64,000 bases of DNA from Pseudocitrobacter corydidari (GCF_021172065.1 NZ_CP087880.1:575111-639110); one strand, 5' to 3'. Shown: positions 9,642 through 18,353, counted from the stretch's first letter. Notes: a model not told the origin generated them from the letters alone. A program made the numbers and translations.

Positions 9642-9669
9642 GGCGCATAACCCAGGCGGGTTATGCGCC
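9642..9669 (+). terminator. Stem-loop between convergent mrp and rcnB
   Basis: GGCGCATAACCC-AGGC-GGGTTATGCGCC forms a perfect 12-bp stem with a 4-nt loop in the 42-bp gap between two convergent genes. The plus-strand side is followed by CCTTTC, a weak T tract. It probably terminates mrp and may also serve rcnB from the other side. Confidence 0.7.
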
Positions 9670-9676
9670 CCTTTCA

Positions 9677-9991
9677 TTAACGGTGATAGAAGATTTCGCC
9701 GTCGTAAACTTTACTGATTTTCCCGTCCGTGTCGGAAATCAGCACGTAGTTGCCGCCCATGTAGGTCCAGTGCGTTCCCGCGTCTGGCGCAGGCAGATTG
9801 CGCTGCTGCCACTGCTTGATGTTGTACTGGTCAGTACGGTACATCTCAGGAACGGCGTCCCCGATGTTAAAGTGGGTGAAATCCGCGACAAACTCTTTCA
9901 GTTCATACTTCTGAATGCCCGTACCTGGTGCGGCGAAGGCGGATCCGGCGGCCATCAGGCCAGCCAGAAGCCATAATTTGTATTTACCCAT
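9677..9991 (-). CDS. rcnB: Periplasmic nickel/cobalt homeostasis protein RcnB
   Basis: A 104-residue protein from ATG 9991, chosen over an upstream frame extension because GGAG lies five bases before it. Signal peptide at about 1-20 (ending GSAFA). The body matches RcnB (YohN): YELKEFVADFTHF, VPEMYRTD.YNIKQWQ, RNLPAPDAGTHWTYMGG and the final DGEIFYHR. RcnB acts in the periplasm to tune Ni/Co export by RcnA. In E. coli it is encoded with rcnA and rcnR next to this site; neither is present in this window, so here it stands alone between mrp and a dehydrogenase gene. The product should be stable and exported; its partner would have to be encoded elsewhere or be absent. Confidence 0.92.
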   Translation of the reverse strand: MGKYKLWLLAGLMAAGSAFAAPGTGIQKYELKEFVADFTHFNIGDAVPEMYRTDQYNIKQWQQRNLPAPDAGTHWTYMGGNYVLISDTDGKISKVYDGEIFYHR

Positions 9992-10121
9992 TCTTTCTCC
10001 AACGATAACCAGAATGCTCAAGGGTGTAGAGTCTGCCTTTTTCTCTTAAAATTAACAGGCAGAACGACGCTCTTTTGTATCACAGAATAGGTTTTTTAGT
10101 AAAAAATGTAACAATGCCGCC

Positions 10122-11129
10122 TCAGAAGCCTTCCAGCACCAGTTTGCCCATGGTTTTTCCGGTCTCAAGCTGGCGATGCGCCTGGCGAATATTCTCGGCG
10201 TTAATAGCCCCTAACTTTTCGCCCAGCGTAGTTTTGATCGTTCCGTTATCAATCAGCGCGGCCACGCGGGTCAGTAACTGATGCTGAGCAATCATATCCG
10301 GCGTTTCAAACATCGAGCGGGTATACATAAATTCCCAGTGCAGTGAGATGCTTTTGGTTTTTAACGGACGCGCATCCAGGGTTTCAGGATCGTCAATCAG
10401 CGCCAGTTTGCCTTGTGGGGCGAGGGCTTCAATCAGCTGCAAATAGTGCTTATCCGTGTGCGTCAGGCTGGCGACGTGCGTCACCGCCGGAATACCGATG
10501 CGGATAAGTTCTTCGGCAATCGGTTTGCTGTGATCGATAACGTGATGCGCCCCGGCATCCGCGACCCATTTCTGCGTTTCCGGGCGCGAGGCGGTGCCGA
10601 TCACCGTCATTTTAGTGAGCTTACGCGCCAGCTGAGTCAGGATGGAACCGACTCCACCCGCCGCACCGACAATCAACAGCACGTCGCCTTCATTGCCGTT
10701 TTCCTGAATGCCTAAACGATCGAACAACAGTTCCCATGCGGTGATGGAGGTCAACGGCAGGGCGGCAGCAGAAACGTTATCCAGCGAGCGCGGTTTGAGG
10801 GCGACAATGCGCTCATCGACCAGCTGGAACTCGCTGTTGCTGCCTGGACGCGTTAACGCCCCCGCATACCAGACTTCGTCGCCAGCTTTAAACAGGGTCA
10901 CGGCTTCACCAACGGATTTCACCACGCCTACGGCGTCCCAGCCCAGCACGCGCGGCGTATCCCCGCTAAAACCGGCGCGCACTTTGGTATCGACCGGGTT
11001 AACGGAGATGGCTTTCACTTCCACCAGTAAATCGTGGCCTGCCGCCACGGGAACGGGCAGGGTGATTTCTTCTAATGCTTCAATGTTGCCGTGCGCGCCA
11101 GCCGCCTGAGTAATCGCAATCGCTTTCAT
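10122..11129 (-). CDS. Zinc-binding alcohol dehydrogenase / quinone oxidoreductase family protein
   Basis: A 335-residue medium-chain dehydrogenase/reductase. The start is ATG 11129 (MKAIAITQ), preceded by AGAGG; a GTG two codons upstream would overlap the ribosome site. Seen: an N-terminal GroES-like catalytic domain (about 1-120), the NAD(P)-binding Rossmann motif VGAAGGVGSI (about 150-160), and typical segments such as NPVDTKVRAG and LGWDAVGVV. The structural-zinc cysteine cluster of true alcohol dehydrogenases is lacking, so a quinone/enone reductase type activity with NADPH is more likely than alcohol oxidation. It is divergent from a LysR gene across about 100 bp, the usual arrangement for a regulator and its target. 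The substrate is unknown. Confidence 0.85.
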   Translation of the reverse strand: MKAIAITQAAGAHGNIEALEEITLPVPVAAGHDLLVEVKAISVNPVDTKVRAGFSGDTPRVLGWDAVGVVKSVGEAVTLFKAGDEVWYAGALTRPGSNSEFQLVDERIVALKPRSLDNVSAAALPLTSITAWELLFDRLGIQENGNEGDVLLIVGAAGGVGSILTQLARKLTKMTVIGTASRPETQKWVADAGAHHVIDHSKPIAEELIRIGIPAVTHVASLTHTDKHYLQLIEALAPQGKLALIDDPETLDARPLKTKSISLHWEFMYTRSMFETPDMIAQHQLLTRVAALIDNGTIKTTLGEKLGAINAENIRQAHRQLETGKTMGKLVLEGF

Positions 11130-11233
11130 AACCACCTCTGTGATGTTGGGTAAACTCTAAGAATGATATTATCCGGTGATATTTGCCGGAAAAATCCATT
11201 CGCGGCGACAGGACTTATCGTTGAGGAGTGAAA

Positions 11234-12142
11234 ATGCTCAGGCTGGAAGATTTAACCCTGTTCGTGCGTGCGGCGGCATTAAGCAGTTTCAGCGAAGCCG
11301 CGCGCGAGGCCGGTCTGCCGCCTGCTCAGGTGAGTTCCGCCATTAAGCGTCTTGAGACGGCGCTTAATATTCGCCTGTTCGCCCGCTCAACCCGCAGCCT
11401 GCGCTTGACGCCAGAGGGCGAAACCTGGCTGCCTTACGCCACGCAGATGCTGGAAACAATGCAGGCGGGCCTTCAGCAGATTCAAACGCCCGACGATGAG
11501 ATTCGCGGTACGCTGCAAATTGCGGTGCCTTCTGATTTGGGACGAAATCTGCTGCTCGGTATTTTTCGCCAGTTCCGCCAGCGCCACCCGGCGCTTAAGT
11601 TGCGCATTCTGTTCTCGGACCAGGTGACCGATGTGTTTAAAGATCCGGTTGATGTCGCCTTTCGCTACGGCAGCAATGAGGATGCGTCATACGTCGCGCT
11701 GCCCATCGCACCGGATAATCGCCGCGTGCTGGTCGCTTCGCCGGACTGGATCGCCAAAAATGGCGAACCGGCAACGCCTGCCGATTTAGAAAAGTGTGAT
11801 GCGCTGACCTATGTCCTGCGAGGTCGATTGTTCGATCGCTGGACGCTTACCGCCAGGGGGGAAACCCACGAGGTGCAGGTAAACGGCACAATTATCAGCG
11901 ATGATGCAGAAGTGATTCGCCGACTGGCCATTGCCGGGGAAGGCATTGCCAATAAGTCGTGGCTCGACGTCAGTGAAGATGTCTTTCAGGGGCGATTGAA
12001 ATTGCTGCTGCCGGACTACGAAGGCGACGGTGTGCCGCTGAATATGATTTGCCCGCATCGCAAGCAGCTCTCGCCTGCGGTGCGGTTATTGTATGAAGCA
12101 GTGAAAGAACGTTGTGAAGCGCTGGTGCAGCGCAGAGGCTAA
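11234..12142 (+). CDS. LysR-family transcriptional regulator
   Basis: A 302-residue LysR-type regulator. ATG 11234 is preceded by GAGGAG with five bases spacing, better than GTG 11228, which overlaps that site. An N-terminal winged helix-turn-helix (residues 1-60: FVRAAALSSFSEAAREAGLPPAQVSS split by the turn) is followed by a periplasmic-binding-like effector domain (about 90-300, from GTLQIAVPSDLGR). It lies divergent from the MDR-family dehydrogenase and probably regulates it and itself. Its 3' end overlaps the convergent GntR gene by four bases. Effector unknown. Confidence 0.88.
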   Translation: MLRLEDLTLFVRAAALSSFSEAAREAGLPPAQVSSAIKRLETALNIRLFARSTRSLRLTPEGETWLPYATQMLETMQAGLQQIQTPDDEIRGTLQIAVPSDLGRNLLLGIFRQFRQRHPALKLRILFSDQVTDVFKDPVDVAFRYGSNEDASYVALPIAPDNRRVLVASPDWIAKNGEPATPADLEKCDALTYVLRGRLFDRWTLTARGETHEVQVNGTIISDDAEVIRRLAIAGEGIANKSWLDVSEDVFQGRLKLLLPDYEGDGVPLNMICPHRKQLSPAVRLLYEAVKERCEALVQRRG

Positions 12143-12867
12143 TTCCCCTGACGCTGAACAACGGAATTATAGTTAAAGCGTTGATAGTGATAATGGCTCA
12201 CGCAGAATTCAAACGGCTGACCATCATTAAGATAGGTGACAGAGCGCGTCACGCTCACCGGTTCATTCGGTGTGAGTTTCAGCCAGGTTTGTGCGTCTGC
12301 ATCGCTCGGCAGCGATGAAAACTGTGTGTGACTGCTGGCCGGGATCTTCTTCAGCGTTTTTTCCACATATTGATACACCGAACCCAGCGCGTCCTGACGG
12401 GTAAAGTCCGGCAGAATGCGCAGGGGGATCCAGGTCTCTTCAATCGAAAGCGGAAGTTCGTCAATGTAGCGCACACGACGAAAATGCCAGGCGAATTGAT
12501 CGACGCTTATCGCCAGGTGAGCAGCGATATCGGCTGGCGGGTTGGCTGTTTCAAACGCCAGCAGAAGACTGCTGACGTTATGCCCCTGTGCGGCGTTAAT
12601 GGTGCTGACGCCGAGGATAGGGGGATTTCTTTCCCCCGCCAGCGGCAATGGCTGCGGCGTGGCGGTTTTCACCACCGTTCCCAGCCCGCGCTGACGCGTA
12701 ATAAAACCTTCATTGACCAGAATATCCAGCGCGTTGCTTAGCGTGATTTTACTACAGCTAAACTCCTCACAAAGCTGATGCCCGTAGGGGATCTTTTCAC
12801 CCGGCAAATATAATTTATTCTTAATCCTTTCTCTGATTATATTTGAGATTTCAATATATCGGCGCAA
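12139..12867 (-). CDS. GntR/HutC-family (UTRA) transcriptional regulator of the PTS operon
   Basis: A 242-residue regulator with an N-terminal GntR winged helix (residues about 1-68; SCSKITLSNALDIL is the recognition region, GFITRQRGLGTVV the wing) and a C-terminal UTRA ligand-binding domain (about 85-235, with RRVRYIDELPLSIEETWI and the closing PFEFCVSHYHYQRFNY). UTRA domains sense small sugars or sugar phosphates. The gene is divergent from the PTS operon that starts at 13099, and a perfect 33-bp palindrome lies between them, so it is probably the local repressor responding to the transported sugar phosphate. Convergent with the LysR gene, with a four-base overlap. Confidence 0.88.
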   Translation of the reverse strand: MRRYIEISNIIRERIKNKLYLPGEKIPYGHQLCEEFSCSKITLSNALDILVNEGFITRQRGLGTVVKTATPQPLPLAGERNPPILGVSTINAAQGHNVSSLLLAFETANPPADIAAHLAISVDQFAWHFRRVRYIDELPLSIEETWIPLRILPDFTRQDALGSVYQYVEKTLKKIPASSHTQFSSLPSDADAQTWLKLTPNEPVSVTRSVTYLNDGQPFEFCVSHYHYQRFNYNSVVQRQGN

Positions 12868-12930
12868 CGCATCTCTCCTTTTATGTCAGCGGCAGTATAT
12901 CTCAGATGCTAAATTTTTATCCAGATCTCA

Positions 12931-12963
12931 TTTATTTTAAAAGTAGTCTACTTTTAAAATAAA
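12931..12963. promoter_or_regulatory. Perfect 33-bp palindrome, probable operator of the GntR regulator
   Basis: TTTATTTTAAAAGTAG, a central T, then the exact reverse complement: two 16-bp arms around one base. It lies between the divergent GntR gene and the PTS operon, close upstream of a TTGACT that could be a -35 element. A second, looser repeat (ATGAATA, 7 bp, TATTCAT at 13014-13034) lies nearer to the PTS genes. Palindrome seen; operator role inferred from position and symmetry. Confidence 0.65.
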
Positions 12964-13098
12964 GACATTGACTTGACCCAAACCCGGCGACATTCTTGCT
13001 CCTGTCAGTTGTAATGAATAAACAAAATATTCATATAGATAATTAAACCCGCGTATTCATTGTTGTGATTTATTAAATCATTTACACAGGAACATGCC

Positions 13099-14415
13099 AT
13101 GAAAGATATCTTATTGAAGAAAACACTTTCATTAGCTCAGTGGATGGGTTCTCAAATACATCTGCGCACCATGCGCGATGCATTCATAATGTTAATACCT
13201 TTTTTAGTGCTGTCCGGGATGATGATTCTGATTAATAACGTGGTGATTAATCCCGGCGGGATTTTGTCGGGAATCGTTGCTGATACCACGTTATCCTCCT
13301 GGCAAACGGTCGGTAATAAAGTGGTTAATGGAACCATGAATATCCTCGGCATGCTGATTGGACTGGTCTTCAGCTACAACCTGGCGCGCAACCGGCAGTT
13401 TGCTAACCCGCTGATGGCGGCGCTGGTTGCAGTCAGTTGTTTGTTCGTACTGATGCCGGTGCTGAACGCCTTTACACCCGAGGGCGCAACGGCAGACGTA
13501 ATGATTAAAAGCGCGGCCCCTTACGCACTGCTGGGCACCAGCGGAACCTTCGTGGCGCTGGTCTGCGGCGGGCTGGCAACGGAATTATTCATCCGCATCA
13601 GTAAGAATAAGCGTCTGCAAATTCGAATAGAAGGCAACGTACCGCCTGCGGTCATTCAATCCTTTAACACACTGTTTGCGGTGATGATCACCGTGCTGCT
13701 GTTTGCGTTTGTCTCTTACCTGATGGTGGTTGTTGCCGGTGTGGAACTCCATGAGCTGATTAACATGGTGATTCAGAAACCGCTGCTGGGCCTGGCAACC
13801 AGCCTGCCGGCGTATATTCTTATCGATATCATCAACAACTTTGTTTTCTCTCTTGGCATCAACCCCGGCGGGATCACCGGTGCGATTCTGGAAGCGCCGA
13901 TGTTAGTCGCGATGCAGCAAAACATGGACGCGTGGGCGGCAGGGCGAGAAATACCGAATATTATTGTGCGCCCCTTCAGCGATCTGTATGGCCGTATGGG
14001 GGGAACGGGGATCACGTTGTGTCTGATTATCGCCGTGTTTATTCGCAGCAAACGTAAAGAGCTGCGTTCATTTTCGCGGACGGTGATGCCAACCACGCTG
14101 TTCAATATTAATGAACCGGTTATTTTCGGCTTCCCGATTATTTTCAACCCCATTCTGATGATTCCCTTTACCTTTATTCCGTCTGTTTTATATGTCATCG
14201 CCTATTACGCGACGGCATGGGGCTGGGTATCAAAAATTGTCGTTTTCGTACCGTGGTCTGTTCCACCTTTAATTTCGGGTTATCTGGCAAGCGGTGGCGA
14301 TTACCGTAACGTGATTTTGCAATTTATTCTTCTGATGCTGGGGGTATTACTCTACATGCCATTCCTGATGCTTTATGAAAAAGTCCTGAATGCACAGGAT
14401 AACCCGGCGCATTAA
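13099..14415 (+). CDS. PTS sugar transporter EIIC, lactose/cellobiose family
   Basis: A 438-residue integral membrane permease of the phosphotransferase system. About ten hydrophobic segments are visible, and the substrate-site signature NINEPVIFGFP lies around residue 336, as in ChbC-type EIIC domains. The N-terminus (SQIHLRTMRDAFIMLIPFLVLSG) is typical of the family. It imports a sugar while the EIIB partner phosphorylates it. It is the first gene of an operon with an EIIB gene 20 bp downstream and a second EIIC fused to EIIB. No EIIA gene is in the window. Substrate likely a beta-glucoside, diacetylchitobiose-like or related sugar, but not decidable here. Confidence 0.9.
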   Translation: MKDILLKKTLSLAQWMGSQIHLRTMRDAFIMLIPFLVLSGMMILINNVVINPGGILSGIVADTTLSSWQTVGNKVVNGTMNILGMLIGLVFSYNLARNRQFANPLMAALVAVSCLFVLMPVLNAFTPEGATADVMIKSAAPYALLGTSGTFVALVCGGLATELFIRISKNKRLQIRIEGNVPPAVIQSFNTLFAVMITVLLFAFVSYLMVVVAGVELHELINMVIQKPLLGLATSLPAYILIDIINNFVFSLGINPGGITGAILEAPMLVAMQQNMDAWAAGREIPNIIVRPFSDLYGRMGGTGITLCLIIAVFIRSKRKELRSFSRTVMPTTLFNINEPVIFGFPIIFNPILMIPFTFIPSVLYVIAYYATAWGWVSKIVVFVPWSVPPLISGYLASGGDYRNVILQFILLMLGVLLYMPFLMLYEKVLNAQDNPAH

Positions 14416-14435
14416 TAAACTGAAAACAAGGATGA

Positions 14436-14756
14436 ATGATGAAAAGTATTCTGCTTATCTGTAATGAAGGTATGTCGACGGGCTATTTGTGCAACAAGAT
14501 GAACGAAGTGGCACAAACAGACAATATTGATGCAAAAGCCTGGGCTATCCCTGAATCGGCGCTCGAAGGGCATTATCGCACGGCGGATGTGATTATGGTG
14601 GGTCCGCAAATTAGTTATCTGCTTGACTCCATTCGCCAGCGCGTCAATAACGAAATTCCTGTTGGGGCGATTAACCCGGTGGATTTCGGGCGAATTAACG
14701 CCAAAGCGGTGCTGGATCACGCGCTATCGCTCACTGACAAACAGGCGGCGTCATGA
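14436..14756 (+). CDS. PTS EIIB component, lactose/cellobiose family
   Basis: A 106-residue cytosolic phosphocarrier. The phosphorylated cysteine is Cys9 in LLICNEGMSTG, the P-loop-like signature of the lactose/cellobiose EIIB family; DVIMVGPQISYLLDSIR follows as the usual central part. It accepts phosphate from EIIA and passes it to the sugar at EIIC. ATG 14436 and the next ATG are both possible starts after AAGGA. Its stop overlaps the start of the EIICB gene (ATGA), so the two are translationally coupled. Together with the EIIB domain of the next gene, the operon holds two EIIB and two EIIC units. Confidence 0.9.
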   Translation: MMKSILLICNEGMSTGYLCNKMNEVAQTDNIDAKAWAIPESALEGHYRTADVIMVGPQISYLLDSIRQRVNNEIPVGAINPVDFGRINAKAVLDHALSLTDKQAAS

Positions 14757-16453
14757 GCAATACGACTCTCTTAACGCGCATCACGGACGTGTCGCAAAAG
14801 ATGGCGTCCGAGGTTCACCTGCGAAGCCTGCGCGACAGCTTTATTATCACCGTGCCGTTTTTGGTGCTGGCGGGTCTGTTCATTATGGTCAATTACGTTT
14901 TCCTTGACCCTAATAGCATGATAGGAAAGTGGTTTTCCAGCGAGGCGCTTCTGGCGGCCAGAAGTATCGGCGACCGTATTCTGAACGGAACGATGAGTAT
15001 TCTGGCGCTGATGCTGGTGGTGCTTATCGCCTGGAGTATTGCCAGCAAGCGTAAATTCGCCGCGCCGATGATTCCGGCCATGGTTTCCCTGGCGGCATTT
15101 CTGGTGCTGATGCCGCAACAGGTGCTGTTAACGCCGGTTAACGGCACAACGGCGGTTGCCGTCAGCGGCGTGATATCGCTGGGGCTGACCAACGCGGGCG
15201 GCGTCTTTATGGCGATTTTAACCGCTATCGTCGCCACCGACCTTTTTCTGTGGGTGGCTAAAACCCGCTGGCTGCAAATCCGTATGGGGGATGAAGTGCC
15301 GCCGATGGTGACGCAGTCCTTCCAGTCGATGTTTTCGATAATACTGGTGGTGCTGGCCTTTGCGCTGCTGGCAGCGGGTGTTAAAGCTGGAACGGGAAAA
15401 GAGGTGCACGAGATTATTCAGGCATTGATTCAGGCGCCGCTGGTGCATCTCACCACCAATTTGCCGGGTTTTCTGGTGCTGACGACGCTCACCAATTTCC
15501 TGTTCTCGCTCGGTATTCACCCGTCGGGCATTATTAACCCGATTCTGGAGCCGCCTCTGTTGGTCGCGATGCAGGAAAATATGGCCGCGTTTGCGCGTGG
15601 TGATATTCCGCCGCACATTATTGTGCTGCCGTTTCGCGATCTCTACGGCCATATGGGCGGCACGGGCACCACGCTTGCGCTGCTGCTGGCGATATTTCTG
15701 CGCAGTAAAGTCTCAAGCCATCAAAAGCTGGGGCGCACGGTACTGGCGCCGGGATTATTCAACATTAATGAGCCGGTTATTTTTGGTTTTCCGGTGTTGT
15801 ATAACCCGCTGATCATGATCCCTTTTATCATCTATCCGCAAATTAACTTTGTGATCGCGTATTTCGCCACGCAGTTGGGCATGGTCTCTAAAATAGTGGC
15901 CTTCGTGCCGTGGTCGGTACCGCCGTTGCTCTCCGGCTGGTTAGGTTCCGGCGGCGATTTCCGCAACGTTATTTTACAGGTCGCTTTACTGGCGCTGGGC
16001 GTGGTGATTTATCTGCCGTTTCTGATGGCCTATGAAAAAACGATTGTTGAAGCCAAAGTTAAAACGCTGGTCGATTCATTATCCACTGAACAAGCCACAC
16101 CCGCAGAGGATGCCCGCGAATTAAGCGTACTGAGCAATAAAACCATTATTCTGACCTGCAATGAAGGGATGTCCACCTCAATCATGGCGAACAAAATGCG
16201 CAAATATGCCGAAGAGTGTGGCTATGCGCTCAACGTGTACGCCATCAATATTGGCCGCATAGAAGAGGAGTATCAGAATGCCGATCTCATTCTGCTCGGC
16301 CCGCAGGTGGTGTATATGCAGGAATCCATTATGAAGAACATCGACAACGCCTGCCCGGTGGTGGCGATAAATGCAGAGTACTTCAGCAAGCTGGATGGTA
16401 AATCCGCCATCGAAGACGCTGTTGTCATTTTGAATAACAGAACACAGCATTAA
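14753..16453 (+). CDS. PTS EIICB fusion, lactose/cellobiose family
   Basis: A 566-residue fusion. Residues 1-430 form an EIIC membrane domain very similar in plan to the protein encoded at 13099 (same N-terminal VHLRSLRDSFI and the NINEPVIFGFP signature near residue 337). After a linker of about 30 residues comes an EIIB domain with the phospho-cysteine at about residue 469 (ILTCNEGMSTS). The fused EIIC appears to be a paralogue of the separate EIIC, so the operon may build a hetero-oligomeric permease or two related permeases. The start overlaps the preceding stop. The dehydrogenase gene follows after 13 bp. Confidence 0.9.
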   Translation: MSNTTLLTRITDVSQKMASEVHLRSLRDSFIITVPFLVLAGLFIMVNYVFLDPNSMIGKWFSSEALLAARSIGDRILNGTMSILALMLVVLIAWSIASKRKFAAPMIPAMVSLAAFLVLMPQQVLLTPVNGTTAVAVSGVISLGLTNAGGVFMAILTAIVATDLFLWVAKTRWLQIRMGDEVPPMVTQSFQSMFSIILVVLAFALLAAGVKAGTGKEVHEIIQALIQAPLVHLTTNLPGFLVLTTLTNFLFSLGIHPSGIINPILEPPLLVAMQENMAAFARGDIPPHIIVLPFRDLYGHMGGTGTTLALLLAIFLRSKVSSHQKLGRTVLAPGLFNINEPVIFGFPVLYNPLIMIPFIIYPQINFVIAYFATQLGMVSKIVAFVPWSVPPLLSGWLGSGGDFRNVILQVALLALGVVIYLPFLMAYEKTIVEAKVKTLVDSLSTEQATPAEDARELSVLSNKTIILTCNEGMSTSIMANKMRKYAEECGYALNVYAINIGRIEEEYQNADLILLGPQVVYMQESIMKNIDNACPVVAINAEYFSKLDGKSAIEDAVVILNNRTQH

Positions 16454-16466
16454 CAGGAGGTTAATT

Positions 16467-17501
16467 GTGATTAATAGCGCCTTTATTGGCTTTGGAAAAA
16501 GCGCAACCCGTTATCATCTGCCCTATGTGCTGGTACGCAAGGACAAGTTTAACGTCAGCAGAATATTTGACCGCGTCCGGGTACCCGCGCGCGAACAGCA
16601 GTCTGAATATGCCGGTATTCAGTTTACCTCACAGGTTGAAGATATTTTAAACGACCCAACCATTTCCCTGGTGACGGTGTGTACGCACCCGGATAGCCAT
16701 TTTTACTATGCCAAACTCTGTCTTGAGCATGGTAAAAATGTGCTGGTCGAAAAGCCGTTTACCACCACGCTTGATGAAGCGAAGATACTCTTCGCCCTGG
16801 CGCGTGAAAAAGGGCTACTGGTAACGCCTTTCCAGAATCGTCGTTTTGATAGCTGTTTCCTGACCATGAAGCAGGTGATTGAAAGCGGCAAGCTTGGCAA
16901 AATTGTGGAGGTGGAGAGCCACTTCGACTATTTCCGCCCGCAGGCCGACCGCCAGCCGGGAGGGCATTTTGACGGCGCGTTTTATGGCCTTGGCGTACAT
17001 ACCCTGGATCAAATGCTTGCATTATTTGGCCGCCCGCAGCAGGTTTATTATCATCTGCGCCATTTGCGCCAGCCGGATAACCCGGATGACACGTTCGAAG
17101 CGCAGCTTATTTATGGCGATATGAAAGCCATTATTAAAACCAGCCATCTGGTGAAAAAACCGTATCCTAAATTCCTGGTCCACGGTACGCGTGGAACTTT
17201 TATTCGCGATGAAATAGACCAGCAGGAAACCAGCCTGAAAGCCAACATTATGCCGGATAATCCCTTATTCGCCGCAGATGAACATCCTGGCGTACTTGAC
17301 TATATCGACGAGCAGGGCAACAGCCAGCAAGCGTTTATTCCGGCGGTTAAAGGTGACTATGGTCGGGTCTATGACGCGCTGTATGAAACATTAACCACTG
17401 GATGCGCAAACTACGTCAGCGAGCTGGAAGCGCTGACTAATCTGGAGATTCTGGAACGCGCGTTCCAGCAGCCATCGCCGTCACTGATCGCGTTATCTTA
17501 A
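16467..17501 (+). CDS. Gfo/Idh/MocA-family oxidoreductase (YhhX-like)
   Basis: A 344-residue NAD(P)-dependent oxidoreductase starting at GTG 16467 after a strong AGGAGG. The N-terminal Rossmann motif is AFIGFGKSATRYH; the family EKP motif appears in LVEKPFTTTLDEA (near residue 96), with the catalytic-type FYGLGVHTLDQ (Asp-His region) further on. The whole protein is close to E. coli YhhX, an uncharacterised member. Such enzymes oxidise or reduce sugars, inositols or sugar acids. Position in the PTS operon suggests it processes the imported sugar phosphate or its product. Next gene starts 9 bp downstream. Confidence 0.88.
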   Translation: MINSAFIGFGKSATRYHLPYVLVRKDKFNVSRIFDRVRVPAREQQSEYAGIQFTSQVEDILNDPTISLVTVCTHPDSHFYYAKLCLEHGKNVLVEKPFTTTLDEAKILFALAREKGLLVTPFQNRRFDSCFLTMKQVIESGKLGKIVEVESHFDYFRPQADRQPGGHFDGAFYGLGVHTLDQMLALFGRPQQVYYHLRHLRQPDNPDDTFEAQLIYGDMKAIIKTSHLVKKPYPKFLVHGTRGTFIRDEIDQQETSLKANIMPDNPLFAADEHPGVLDYIDEQGNSQQAFIPAVKGDYGRVYDALYETLTTGCANYVSELEALTNLEILERAFQQPSPSLIALS

Positions 17502-17510
17502 GGAGAATAT

Positions 17511-18353
17511 ATGCAACGGATTTTAAATTGCCGCACCCATGATTTTGCCAAACCGGCTGCTGCAAGCGAGCTGGTGCAGGCCATTGTCGCTTCTGAAGGA
17601 CGCGTGATTATGGCGGAAGTCGCGGCAGGGGCGAGCCCGCTGTACGGCGAAGTGACCAATGGCGAGCTGCTTTGCGCGTTTGGCTGCGATCTGCTGCTGG
17701 TAAAAGGAATGAATTGCCGCACTCAGGCGATTCAGGGATGTGAAAACCTTGCCCACTTTAAGGCGCTGACGGGGCGACTGATTGGCGTCAGCATGGAAGT
17801 GCTGGCAGATCCGTCGCTGGACGATCCTCGCGCCTGTAACCTGAATAATCTTGCGCTGCTGCAGGAGGCAGATTTTTACTGCCTGACGGCGTATGACAAA
17901 CCGGGCGTCACCACTGAGCGCGTCATTGACGCACTGCGCCAGATTCGCGCGATGACCGATAAAATGATCCTGGTGGCGAAGTTTTATGCGTCTGGCCTTG
18001 CCGAACCGCAGGAGTACGCCCGCTATGTTCTGGAAGGTGCCGATGGCGTGATGATTCCCGCGCCAGCCAGCTGTCGCGGCGCCTCAGAAGAGAAGGTGGC
18101 CTGTGCGCTGGCGGCGGTTCAGGCCGTCGGTGGCGTGGGTATCACCACGCTCAGCAGCAGCCAGGAGGGCGCTGACGAAGACACGGTGCGGCAAATTGCG
18201 CTGGCCAGTAAACGCTGCGGCGCCGATATGTATAACTTCGGCGATGCGGGCGTTGCCGGGATGGCTGACCCGCAGGCGCTATATGCGTTTTCGATGGCCG
18301 TTCGCGGTCGCCGCCACACCTGGGTGAGAATGGCGGCGTCACTGGCGCGCTAA
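17511..18353 (+). CDS. Uncharacterised protein, last gene of the PTS operon
   Basis: A 280-residue soluble protein that I cannot place in a characterised family. AAGGAG precedes ATG 17511. Features: no signal peptide or membrane segment; alternating strand-helix pattern with short hydrophobic strands (LLLVKGMNC, DFYCLTAY, MILVAKFYASG, GVMIPAPAS, GGVGITTLSSSQEG, ADMYNFGDAG) as in TIM-barrel enzymes, and several conserved-looking small-residue turns near strand ends where a phosphate could bind. It is tightly linked to the Idh-type dehydrogenase and PTS genes, so an aldolase, isomerase or epimerase-like role on a sugar phosphate is a reasonable but unproven guess. Its 3' end overlaps crcB by four bases in convergent orientation. 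Confidence 0.7.
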   Translation: MQRILNCRTHDFAKPAAASELVQAIVASEGRVIMAEVAAGASPLYGEVTNGELLCAFGCDLLLVKGMNCRTQAIQGCENLAHFKALTGRLIGVSMEVLADPSLDDPRACNLNNLALLQEADFYCLTAYDKPGVTTERVIDALRQIRAMTDKMILVAKFYASGLAEPQEYARYVLEGADGVMIPAPASCRGASEEKVACALAAVQAVGGVGITTLSSSQEGADEDTVRQIALASKRCGADMYNFGDAGVAGMADPQALYAFSMAVRGRRHTWVRMAASLAR

